From assembly GCA_017935675.1 (NCBI GenBank), contig JAGBHE010000036.1, forward strand, positions 29,990 to 93,989: a stretch of DNA of 64,000 bases, in the 5' to 3' direction. Below, in pieces: positions 43,901 through 51,836 of the stretch (position 1 is its first letter; each line of letters begins with the position of its first letter). The stretch is from Clostridia bacterium. Its GTDB lineage: Bacteria > Bacillota > Clostridia > UBA1381. Made by a program: the position numbers and the translations under genes. The notes under the pieces were generated by a model. It had not been told where the DNA came from. It was given only the letters and a program-made list of their open reading frames with translations, and ran no database searches.

Positions 43901-44273
43901 TGAGAAATCTGTATTTACCGATGTCAATGAAGATGACTGGAGCATGCAATATATAATGGCTGCACATAAGGCAGGCATTGTAAACGGTGTTAAGGAAGGA
44001 TTTTTTGATAAGAATGCCGCAATTTCAAGACAGGATATGTCGGTAATGCTGTATCGTGCGATGAATTGTGTTACGACGGTTGAAGCAGCTGAGAAAATCA
44101 GTGAGTTTGCTGATGATACGGCTATTGCCGGTTATGCAAGGGATGCCGTTTACAGCTTGAGAAATGCCGGTGTTGTAAACGGTATGGAGGATAACAGCTT
44201 TGCACCGTCAGCAAATGCTACAAGAGCAATGGCTGCGCAGATGATTTACAATGCGCTGATGTACATGGAATAA
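40941..44273 (+). CDS. SLH-anchored surface protein with LVIVD beta-propeller
   Basis: The ATG at 40941 (GGGAG upstream) gives a signal peptide ending PVYAST and 1110 residues. The first 350 form an LVIVD-type propeller (YKSMAYSSGYVYAMHS, GLRVIDMSGNTPADVTP, IAAGDGFAFVGG). An Ig-like domain follows (about 355-450), then the shared AAYKDNKLFDY module (about 455-545). A mixed and then helical region ends in a Gly-rich linker (GGGGGSKK, near residue 895). Three C-terminal SLH repeats (about 925-1110) anchor it to secondary cell-wall polymers. No catalytic residues were recognised; a binding or scaffold role next to the transporter is inferred. It is co-transcribed with the permeases. Confidence 0.82.
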   Translation: MKKIFSIVIALVMLAGIVTVPVYASTIVSSASLENIDADGRYKSMAYSSGYVYAMHSTAGLRVIDMSGNTPADVTPENSNYKGTYGNDDPVHLVCVYEDKLIVGMKSESNKDVVRIFDIGNNPASPEFLAEITLDGGIVKTIAAGDGFAFVGGYAHLTVIDLSTFKYKIFNDWNHKDYKMVEYNNGMLYGLLQQWGDGRSFTRIDIYDMNGIGGGFPNNNVGAQKTGSVNLPAYEASDILYCNNYVFVSGWTTDWMKRNIYCLDVSSPSTVSEDDLIIYPDGSTLTRVNDMIFENGLIYATDIDTNIYVFDPSDPANLREVFRQSLSGNHYTCCWADGKLVVSNETSLEFYSVYMTEVTIDNVHDGDIITSRPIEVSGTALGSSEVEVSIGNVSMKVPVDASGKYTAEFDDEFITEGENEVKAVVKAGKVSGEASVGVTINISPKKYEIVSGSIEITDTAANAGVTIRNNVSEVDNACFIIAAYKDNKLFDYKYTTGKLKSGENIFEDSLELDTKDISIRTFVTADIDDMTRLLYTAQKGAADDFSVAAEAAADENITAVCDVDNENKKVTVKASSGQVNGTDVLFMVYKPGEKTLDKLEYITAVRGGENGAGISFVLNSPAQENSDYNVDVFAKGKAVYLSAGSSFRYYGENYIRPILESIKTAASGQSGSGTIGEILTVNSSILAIDMGVGSDYAKLGSDYKNNVLESIRGKDFVAAGSLGLKKAFNEAVAAQAAKEKEDSERRNALEVVNEALKKTPEDVKVALIENGGIFGFDKNVLNALNKLDKGLDDFVKDLDADYTDANKLITDVSLWSGLEYVNQTPYTEMKGTLSEVKDMLGLDFGTYYPYRSDSDNALVHRRVADGGYKSVAALQKSFNDAVAYVNDSKKTTSGGGGGSKKPYSSQAKSAQASSLVVSAPSSEVVDFIGYRFDDLGSAAWAEKAIKYLSEKEIVNGKENNKFAPLDNVTRQEFVKLVVEAFNIEKTDEKSVFTDVNEDDWSMQYIMAAHKAGIVNGVKEGFFDKNAAISRQDMSVMLYRAMNCVTTVEAAEKISEFADDTAIAGYARDAVYSLRNAGVVNGMEDNSFAPSANATRAMAAQMIYNALMYME

Positions 44274-44289
44274 GATAGGAGTGATTCTT

Positions 44290-47160
44290 TTGAAGAAGAA
44301 ACTGTTTGCACTTTTTTGTGTTTTCACATTAATCGCAAACATTCCGGTTTTGCCTGCTTTTGCCGTAAAGAATGACAGCATTGAGTTCTTGAAGGCATTT
44401 GGACTGCTTTCCGGTCTGGCAGAGGATAAGACGGCGGAGGATACTGTTAAGCGCAGTGAATTAGCAGTGGTTGCATCGGGAATATTGAACTGGAACGAAA
44501 CAATTCCCGAATATAATGAAGCCTTCAATGATGTAAGCAAGAGCAATCCGTATAAGTCTTATATAAAGAATGCTATGGACAGCGGTATTATGTCCGCGTA
44601 TGAGAATTTGTTTGAACCTGACAGGGTGGCAGTATACGGCGAAGCTGTAACTGTATTCGTAAGATTGCTTGGATATGATTATATTGTGCAGCAGGAAAAG
44701 GGTTCTAAGGGTATAGAAGGATATATGCAAACCGCTGTATCTTACAGCCTGTTCGGCGTTAAGCATGATGCAAACGAACCGCTGACATACGGAATGCTTG
44801 ACGAGCTTTTTTCGTCTGTTCTTGAAAGTGAGATATTACAGATTGAATCGGGCGGAAATGTGTCGCTGCAGAATGATGAAGTCAGCTTTATGAATAAGTA
44901 CATGGATATAATAATTATCGAAGGTATTGTCAGCGGAAACAGCAAGACAAACCTGAACGGTACGGATGTCATAGATGATAACCCTGTTATTATTGACGGA
45001 GAAATTTGTGATGCGGGAAATACCGATATCGGCGGCTGCTTAGGGTACAGGGTAAAGGCGTATGTAACTGTCGGCGACGATGATGATTACACTGTAGTTC
45101 ATTATAAGACGGATTCAAAAAATAATGTTCTGGAGCTTAACGGCTCAAAGGTTATCTCATACGATAAGACGGCAAAAACAGTAACATATGAAGTAACGAA
45201 TAAAAGCAAAACCCTTAAGCTTTCACAGTATCCGGACGCGGTGCTGAACGGTGTAACTGTAGATCCGTGGGGAGAAGAGGATATATGCGGAATTGAAGGA
45301 AAGGTTAAGTTTATCGATAATGATAATGACGGCAGATACGATGTAATTATTATCGATTCATCTGAAACATACGTTGTTTCAGGCGTAAACAGACCTGAAT
45401 ATACTATATATGATAAGTTTAATAAAGCACCTCTTGTATTGGATCCTGATGAAGAGATTGAGTACAGTATGCAAAACGGCATTAAGCCTGTGGCGGTTTC
45501 CGAACTCAAGGAGTGGGATGTTCTTACCGTAAGGCAGAGCCGCAATAAAACGGGTAAGGTTTATTTTGATATTGAGGTGTCGCAAAATATCTTGTCTGCA
45601 CGTGTTACGGGAGTTGACAAGGGGGACGATGACGTATGGATTACATTGGGCGAGCAGGAGTATCGTTTATGCAATGACCTTTTGAAGGCTATTGAAGACG
45701 AATTGTTTAATATGCCCGCAGTAGGTCTGGACGCGACATTCTACATTGACGCAAAAAATAACATAGCCTGGTTTACAGATAACTATATGGGCGGACAGAA
45801 CGCATTGGACAGCTACGGTTATATTATCGGCGGTACAAAGTATTCATCCGACCTGTCTGATGAAGATGAGTTTTTTGTAAAGCTTTGTACATCAAGCGGT
45901 ATAATAAATAAGTTCCCCCTGGCGAAAAGAGTAAAAATTATTGACGCGGAGAACGATATCAATAAGTCATTTAAAAAGCTTGATTTTATAAAGGCGCCTC
46001 AGCTTGCGCCGGTAAATCCGGGCGAGAGCCTGAAAAGACAGCTTGTTATTTATAAGCTGAATGATGCCGGGGAAATTTGCGAGATGACGTTTGCAAAGAT
46101 TGGCTGCAAGAATTACGGAACCGATTTTGCAGCTGCTGAAATGGGTGTGGATAAGGATAATTTTTCTCTTGACCTTGTTTTGAACGCGTCAAGCAAGAGA
46201 CAGGAGGAGCTTTTTGAAGTCAGGAACGGCAAGAAAGAATTTTTCCTGGCGTCAAATGATAAAACCCTTGTATTCAAAATACCTCATCCGGACAGTGACG
46301 GCTCTTTTGATGAAGAAAAAATAAGAGTTGAAAAGCCGAATGTATTGCCTAACAATGATGACTATATAGATGCCGGCGGCGATGAAACAAGAAATGCATA
46401 TTACGGCACAGAAATATATGATTTTGACGCGGCGCATACACCGACTGTAATGGTTACATATTTTTATCCGACGGATACAGGCTATGATTCTGACAGGACA
46501 TGGAACGATCAGACTAATTTTCTTATTGTTACGGACGTAAAGATGAGCCTCAATGCTGATGATGAGCCTATAACAGCTGTCACCGGGAAATGGGAGGGCA
46601 TGGAGGAATTTACATTCAAGCCTGCAACAGATGAAGCTAATGCAGCGTTACAGAAGGTAAGAAAAGGCGATATTATAAGATTTATATCTTATGACAGAGA
46701 GACCATTGTAAATGCGCATATAGTATTCAGAAGCTCCGACAGACCGTCTGACGAGCCTAAGCTTCAGAGATATGCCCAGACTGATGAACAAGGTGAACTC
46801 AGAGAGGATTATTACAACGGCGGAACAACCTTGTACTTAAATGACGGGAAAACATTCACGTATTGGGGCGAATATCAGTGGAGCGGCGGCTTCTACAGCT
46901 CCTGCTTCATAGGTCTCGGAGAAGTAAGCGCAAAGGTTGGAAGCAGGATACTGTTAGATTGCAGCTATGAATTTGAAGGAAACAAACAGGAGCTGCCGTT
47001 TGAAATATACTGGTATTCACAGTGTACTCTTCTTGATTTAAGCAGCAAAAAGAACATTACCGCAAAGGCAATAACAGCAGATGATATTGCCGAAGGGTCA
47101 CGGGTGTTCGTACATGCCCTGAACAGAAATATCCGTGACATTGTAGTAATAAAGGAATAA
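44290..47160 (+). CDS. SLH-type surface protein, N-terminally anchored, unknown function
   Basis: Translation probably starts at TTG 44290, 8 nt after AGGAG; the GTG at 44281 overlaps that site. A signal peptide (LFALFCVFTLIANIPVLPAFA) leads into SLH-like repeats over about residues 25-220 (FNDVSKSNPYKSYIKNAMDSGI, VTVFVRLLGYDYIV). The rest, to residue 956, is beta-rich and contains FIDNDNDGRYDVIII and related segments shared with the truncated protein at 2-2071. No known catalytic motif is seen. As an N-terminal SLH protein it differs in polarity from the other SLH proteins here, which carry the anchor at the C terminus. A cell-surface structural or glycan-handling role is inferred from its operon. 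Confidence 0.8.
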   Translation: MKKKLFALFCVFTLIANIPVLPAFAVKNDSIEFLKAFGLLSGLAEDKTAEDTVKRSELAVVASGILNWNETIPEYNEAFNDVSKSNPYKSYIKNAMDSGIMSAYENLFEPDRVAVYGEAVTVFVRLLGYDYIVQQEKGSKGIEGYMQTAVSYSLFGVKHDANEPLTYGMLDELFSSVLESEILQIESGGNVSLQNDEVSFMNKYMDIIIIEGIVSGNSKTNLNGTDVIDDNPVIIDGEICDAGNTDIGGCLGYRVKAYVTVGDDDDYTVVHYKTDSKNNVLELNGSKVISYDKTAKTVTYEVTNKSKTLKLSQYPDAVLNGVTVDPWGEEDICGIEGKVKFIDNDNDGRYDVIIIDSSETYVVSGVNRPEYTIYDKFNKAPLVLDPDEEIEYSMQNGIKPVAVSELKEWDVLTVRQSRNKTGKVYFDIEVSQNILSARVTGVDKGDDDVWITLGEQEYRLCNDLLKAIEDELFNMPAVGLDATFYIDAKNNIAWFTDNYMGGQNALDSYGYIIGGTKYSSDLSDEDEFFVKLCTSSGIINKFPLAKRVKIIDAENDINKSFKKLDFIKAPQLAPVNPGESLKRQLVIYKLNDAGEICEMTFAKIGCKNYGTDFAAAEMGVDKDNFSLDLVLNASSKRQEELFEVRNGKKEFFLASNDKTLVFKIPHPDSDGSFDEEKIRVEKPNVLPNNDDYIDAGGDETRNAYYGTEIYDFDAAHTPTVMVTYFYPTDTGYDSDRTWNDQTNFLIVTDVKMSLNADDEPITAVTGKWEGMEEFTFKPATDEANAALQKVRKGDIIRFISYDRETIVNAHIVFRSSDRPSDEPKLQRYAQTDEQGELREDYYNGGTTLYLNDGKTFTYWGEYQWSGGFYSSCFIGLGEVSAKVGSRILLDCSYEFEGNKQELPFEIYWYSQCTLLDLSSKKNITAKAITADDIAEGSRVFVHALNRNIRDIVVIKE

Positions 47161-47177
47161 GAGGAGGACTGAGTCAC

Positions 47178-49733
47178 ATGAAAAAGACAATATCTTCAAT
47201 ATTGTGTGCGGCGCTGGCTTTGACCAATATTACCGCGGTATTCGCAAGAGGACCCGAGCCTGAGGTCACATTTAGAACCCATGAAAATGAAGTTATTTCC
47301 GTCAGTAATCCCGACGCTGTTCGTATAGAAAATTTTGAATACTATAATTTGGTTCAGAGAGACGCGGAGGGGTCAAGATGGAGAATACCTCCCGTAATCA
47401 TAAAGACAAGCGATGCCGTAAAGCCGGGCGGAGTTTTCTATATTTACGGTGACGGAATGCTCCAGAGAGATATGCAGATTGCATTCAAGGAATCTGAAGG
47501 ACCGAAAATTCCGCAGAAGCCTGATGAAAATTGTATCTATGCTGACCCTATACAGGTTGACCAGGATACAAAGTTTGTTGCCGTTAAGCTTCCCGAGGAT
47601 ATGAAACCGGGTGTTTACGATGTATGGGTAAGCAACAAATACGGTTGGAGCGCCGGTTTTAAGCTCAATGAAGCAAGACCGGAGTGGACAGATGAAAATG
47701 AAGCAGCAAAGGGTATGAAAATAGGAATATACGGAAAAAACCTTGATTCTTCAGAATTCGGAGGAAAAACCGACACTAAGGTTGCATTGTATGACGGAGA
47801 AAATGCATATGAAATGCCTGTAATTTCCGTAAATCCATTCAGAGCAGAGTTTTATATTTCTGAAAACATACCCAATAATAAATATCAGGTCTTTGTTTCA
47901 AATGACGGCGGAGAATCGTGGGTAAAAAATGCGGCATTGGATCAGGAGCTTGAGGTATATGACAAGACGGAAGACCCGCTGGGATTAAATGTCGGATGGG
48001 CTAATCAATTTGAATGGGATAAAGTATATAATGTTAAGGATTTCGGTGCTAAGGGCGACGGAAAAAATGATGACAGGGCGGCTATTCAGGCAGCCATAGA
48101 TAAAGCTCATGAGGACGGCGGCGGTGTTGCATATATGCCCGCCGGGAATTATATAATTTCCGATATGATAACAATGCCCGGAAGAGTTGTTCTCGAAGGA
48201 GAAAGCCGGGATAAAACAACAGTCACGTTTTCATATAAGGGTGAGGATAAGAGTTCAAAGCAGGTAATTGCAGCTGTCGGTGAGGGAGAATCGGAGGGCC
48301 GCAACGGTCTTGCAAGGTTTACTCTTACGGATGATAATACGGTAAATCCTGATTGGCCAGATTTCTATGTTTGGCTCGGGAACGGCTGGGATAAGGTCAG
48401 CAAGGCCAACGGAAGAACTGCTGATTATATATTTATAAAGGATTTTAATCTTTCATACAATTTCAACCGTTCAGGTAAAGGAAGAGCATACGGCGTAAAT
48501 GTTCTCGGTGACTCGCATATGCTTATGGAAGGCTGCAATTTCAAGGGCAATGTCGCGTCTATGGTATTTTCGATGATGTCGAAGTACTCCAGAATCTGCA
48601 ATAATGATTTTTATACGGCAATGACAAACCTCGGCAACAATGGTATTTACCAGGTTATCAGCAATAACTATATAAAGCGTTTTCAGGAGCTGCGTAATGA
48701 CGATGAGTATTTGAATACACAGGGCATTTTTATGAGAGGTCCATGCTATGTTTCCGATAACTATATCAGAGATATAGGCTGTGACAATGAAAACGACGGT
48801 GAGGTATTGTGTTCGGAGAACGCGGGCGGCGGTACAAAGACGTTAGGAACCATTGTATCGGCAACTAAGAATACCGTTAAAATTGATGCTTTCGGCGACG
48901 ACTCATTATATGATTGGAGTTACGATAATCCTCAATGGGGTGAACATTATGCATTGTGGATTGTAAACGGCAGGGGACTCGGTCAATGGGCAAAAATTCT
49001 TAATTTTGATAAAGAAACAATGACATTTACTCTTGACAGGGATTTTGTTATTACTCCCGACAAAACAAGCAGGTTTGTTACAAATACAATTTCTGAAGGA
49101 GTTATATTCTATAAGAATGAATGCCTGAACGCGGAAAAGGGATACTGGTTATTCGGTGATACATTTAACTGTGTTATTGCAGATAACAAAGGAACAAATT
49201 GCGAGGGTGTGTTCATCTGGGGAATGTTAAGTGATAACAGCCTTGTCGGAAATTACTTTTCCAGAATAACAAGAAACAGCTTTACAGGCGTAAGTCCCAA
49301 GAAGAAATTATGCGGTATTTACATGGATCTTTGGGTAATAGGCAAGCCGAGGGACCTTATTGCAACATACGGAATCGAATACAGAGATAATGTTATGAAG
49401 GATGCTCCGTATGAATTTGACCAGGCGGCTGTTGAGAACACACATGACTGGACGGAATCCAATGATTTCAGCGGTCTTCATATTACGCATAACTTTACGG
49501 ATTCTGTCGGAAAAAGTCCTACGCTTCAGAAGGCATTTCTGATAGAAGGAAATCAGCTTACAAATTATATCAGAGGTATTGCTCTCGGCGCAGAATTTAA
49601 CCGTAAGGATTACATGAGAATTAATTCGGAGGTTAATGCAACCTCAGATATAATAATCAGAAACAATCAGATGACAGATACAAAGGAAGAATATGCTATT
49701 CGATATGCGAACAGAGTAAAGTTTGTGAAGTAA
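47178..49733 (+). CDS. Secreted beta-helix protein with IPT/Ig-like modules (pectate-lyase-3 fold)
   Basis: A signal peptide (ending AVFARGP) is followed by two Ig/IPT-like modules (about residues 50-160 and 165-260). A right-handed beta-helix then starts at NVKDFGAKGDGKNDDRAAIQAAID, the standard opening of Pectate_lyase_3-type helices, with AYMPAGNYIISD and repeated N-xx-Y turns. The helix runs to residue 851 and is broken by an insert with the signature SENAGGG. Such folds serve polysaccharide lyases and GH28/GH55-type hydrolases, and I could not assign which. It lacks SLH repeats. The protein at 51837 shares the junction EDPLGL...W and much of the helix. It belongs to the long transporter operon. 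Confidence 0.8.
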   Translation: MKKTISSILCAALALTNITAVFARGPEPEVTFRTHENEVISVSNPDAVRIENFEYYNLVQRDAEGSRWRIPPVIIKTSDAVKPGGVFYIYGDGMLQRDMQIAFKESEGPKIPQKPDENCIYADPIQVDQDTKFVAVKLPEDMKPGVYDVWVSNKYGWSAGFKLNEARPEWTDENEAAKGMKIGIYGKNLDSSEFGGKTDTKVALYDGENAYEMPVISVNPFRAEFYISENIPNNKYQVFVSNDGGESWVKNAALDQELEVYDKTEDPLGLNVGWANQFEWDKVYNVKDFGAKGDGKNDDRAAIQAAIDKAHEDGGGVAYMPAGNYIISDMITMPGRVVLEGESRDKTTVTFSYKGEDKSSKQVIAAVGEGESEGRNGLARFTLTDDNTVNPDWPDFYVWLGNGWDKVSKANGRTADYIFIKDFNLSYNFNRSGKGRAYGVNVLGDSHMLMEGCNFKGNVASMVFSMMSKYSRICNNDFYTAMTNLGNNGIYQVISNNYIKRFQELRNDDEYLNTQGIFMRGPCYVSDNYIRDIGCDNENDGEVLCSENAGGGTKTLGTIVSATKNTVKIDAFGDDSLYDWSYDNPQWGEHYALWIVNGRGLGQWAKILNFDKETMTFTLDRDFVITPDKTSRFVTNTISEGVIFYKNECLNAEKGYWLFGDTFNCVIADNKGTNCEGVFIWGMLSDNSLVGNYFSRITRNSFTGVSPKKKLCGIYMDLWVIGKPRDLIATYGIEYRDNVMKDAPYEFDQAAVENTHDWTESNDFSGLHITHNFTDSVGKSPTLQKAFLIEGNQLTNYIRGIALGAEFNRKDYMRINSEVNATSDIIIRNNQMTDTKEEYAIRYANRVKFVK

Positions 49734-49779
49734 GGGCGGTGCCCTAAATTGAATATTCAGAAATTTTTTGAAAGGATAA

Positions 49780-51822
49780 ATGTCATATATGAAATATGAT
49801 TATAATTATTTTTCTCCCATTATGCTGATGCTGAATACCGAAATGGCGGCTGACACGGAACAAATAAGGAATGGGATTAAAGATATTGCCCAAAAGGGAT
49901 TTGATGCAATTTGCGTTGAATTCAGAAAATGCATATTTGATGAAAATGACCCCATCGGCATAAATGCAATGAGGGTTGTTATGGATGAGGCGCAAAAAAA
50001 CAACATAAAAGTATCTCTGACGGTTCCTCCTCATTTTAAGAAAGCGTTAAAATCACATCCCGAATGCAGAAATTCAATTACGGTAAAATCGGAATGTGAT
50101 ATTATAAACGGAGCTTTCAGACTTGAGGTGCCTGCGGTTGAGCATTGTCTGCGCGGTGTTAAAAGGTTCTTTCTTATTTCCGATAAGATTACAGATGTAA
50201 CGGACGAAATATCGTACAGTATCCAAAAGGACGCGCAGGCGTATATATACGGCGAATGCAGCTTTGAAGGCAAGCTTGCCGCATATCTTGATTTTATAAC
50301 GGATGAAATTGATTATACATGTGATTTGATGGAGAATATGGTATCAGACCTTCTCGACATATATGACGGCTATCATTTCAGCGGAATGGCGCTTGATGAA
50401 TTCGGTACGGGAACAAGGCTGGAGCATTATTATAATATAAGTGATTCCTTCCTCCGGGGATTTAAAAATAAATTCGGATATGATTTTCTTGATAAAATTG
50501 TATATATGGATTACAGCGGCGAGTTTTCCGCAGATGTCCGGTGTGACTATTATGAAATGACCGGAATTAATACATACAATTTTCAGAAGATGGTGAGAAA
50601 ACAGTTTACAGGCAGGTTTGGCAAAGACATATTTACAGGGTTTCATTCCACATGGTGGGGCGAAGGAAACTCAGGAGATCTCTGGGCGGGAAATATTGAT
50701 TATTTTAAATTGACGGATAATCTTTCGGGTGGTTTTGTGGACGCCCAGTACGACGCTGAACGCACAATGCTTTCAATGACTCTGCTTGCGGAAGGCCTTG
50801 CAAAATATTCTGAAACGGGGCATGCATATAACATGTGCTGGGACAGATATCCGACCGATGAAAAAATGGATTATTACCACAGATATCTTGCTGTCAGAAA
50901 CTGCAGATGGGTAGGTCATGCATACGGCGATTCCGGCTCCTTCGGACCGGGGTATCCGATGCATTCAACATGGAATAAGGTGAGCGAGTGCATTAAGCTG
51001 AAGAAAGCGTTCTCCGATTTATATAATGATGCAAAAAGCAAGCCGAGGGTTGCTTTCCTGTACCTCTGGAGAACCATGGCGGCGTTAAATGACAATAGCA
51101 TTCATTATCACAGATTGGGAATGAAGGCGCTTGCCGATAAGGTGCAGAAGGCAAATATAGAAATTGACATTATTCCCGAGTATGCGCCCGATATTGATGA
51201 ATATGATGTTTTGTTCGTATCATGGGGAACAAACCTCAGTGAATATACAAGATTAAAAATCGAATCGGCGGTTAATAAGGGTAAAAGGGTTATATTTATA
51301 GGAACTCCTCCCGGAATTGCAAATGATTTCTATGAGGTATCGGAGAGGGAAGAATATCCCGATAACTACGAATATGTTGCATGGGATTTATGGTTTACGG
51401 ATGAAAAGATTAACATGCTTTATTACCCGCTGACGGCAGATGAAAAATATGTAAAGGTAAAGACGGGAGGAAAAATCTGCGGGGTTGCTAAGGAGAATGT
51501 TGAGTACTATTCATATGAGGTAGCATTGACTGAATATTTTGACGAAATATTAAAATCATTGTCCGCTTATAAGGATATTGACGGCGGTGGGAAGGTTTTG
51601 TCAAAGACAGCTTACGGCGGGGATTACAGTGTTATCTCACTGTGCGGCGTTTGGGACAGCATCATAGATATTGATTTTGAATTTTGCGGCAGAAAAATAT
51701 CGGTTTCCTCTTGCAGCGCTGCCGGAATTAAGATTTTCGACAGCGGTGAAATTGAGGCGATAGGCAACAGGAACGCAAAAATAATTATTGACGGACAAGA
51801 GGCGGAAATTATTCATATATAA
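49780..51822 (+). CDS. Putative GH-A-like glycoside hydrolase of uncertain family, cytoplasmic
   Basis: The N-terminal two thirds look like a TIM barrel (NGIKDIAQKGFDAICVEFRK as the first strand-helix unit, ALDEFGTG as a possible acid/base strand, FTGFHSTWWGEG near a later strand). The last third contains a Rossmann-like unit (YDVLFVSWGTNLSEYTRLKIESAVNKGKRVIFIGTPPG), like the trimerisation domain of GH42 proteins. No signal peptide is present. Two starts are possible, 49780 and 49789, both after AAAGG. It is the only clearly cytosolic enzyme within the surface-protein part of the operon. A distant GH42-type family is the best guess; no family could be firmly assigned. Confidence 0.6.
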   Translation: MSYMKYDYNYFSPIMLMLNTEMAADTEQIRNGIKDIAQKGFDAICVEFRKCIFDENDPIGINAMRVVMDEAQKNNIKVSLTVPPHFKKALKSHPECRNSITVKSECDIINGAFRLEVPAVEHCLRGVKRFFLISDKITDVTDEISYSIQKDAQAYIYGECSFEGKLAAYLDFITDEIDYTCDLMENMVSDLLDIYDGYHFSGMALDEFGTGTRLEHYYNISDSFLRGFKNKFGYDFLDKIVYMDYSGEFSADVRCDYYEMTGINTYNFQKMVRKQFTGRFGKDIFTGFHSTWWGEGNSGDLWAGNIDYFKLTDNLSGGFVDAQYDAERTMLSMTLLAEGLAKYSETGHAYNMCWDRYPTDEKMDYYHRYLAVRNCRWVGHAYGDSGSFGPGYPMHSTWNKVSECIKLKKAFSDLYNDAKSKPRVAFLYLWRTMAALNDNSIHYHRLGMKALADKVQKANIEIDIIPEYAPDIDEYDVLFVSWGTNLSEYTRLKIESAVNKGKRVIFIGTPPGIANDFYEVSEREEYPDNYEYVAWDLWFTDEKINMLYYPLTADEKYVKVKTGGKICGVAKENVEYYSYEVALTEYFDEILKSLSAYKDIDGGGKVLSKTAYGGDYSVISLCGVWDSIIDIDFEFCGRKISVSSCSAAGIKIFDSGEIEAIGNRNAKIIIDGQEAEIIHI

Positions 51823-51836
51823 AGAGGAAAAATACT

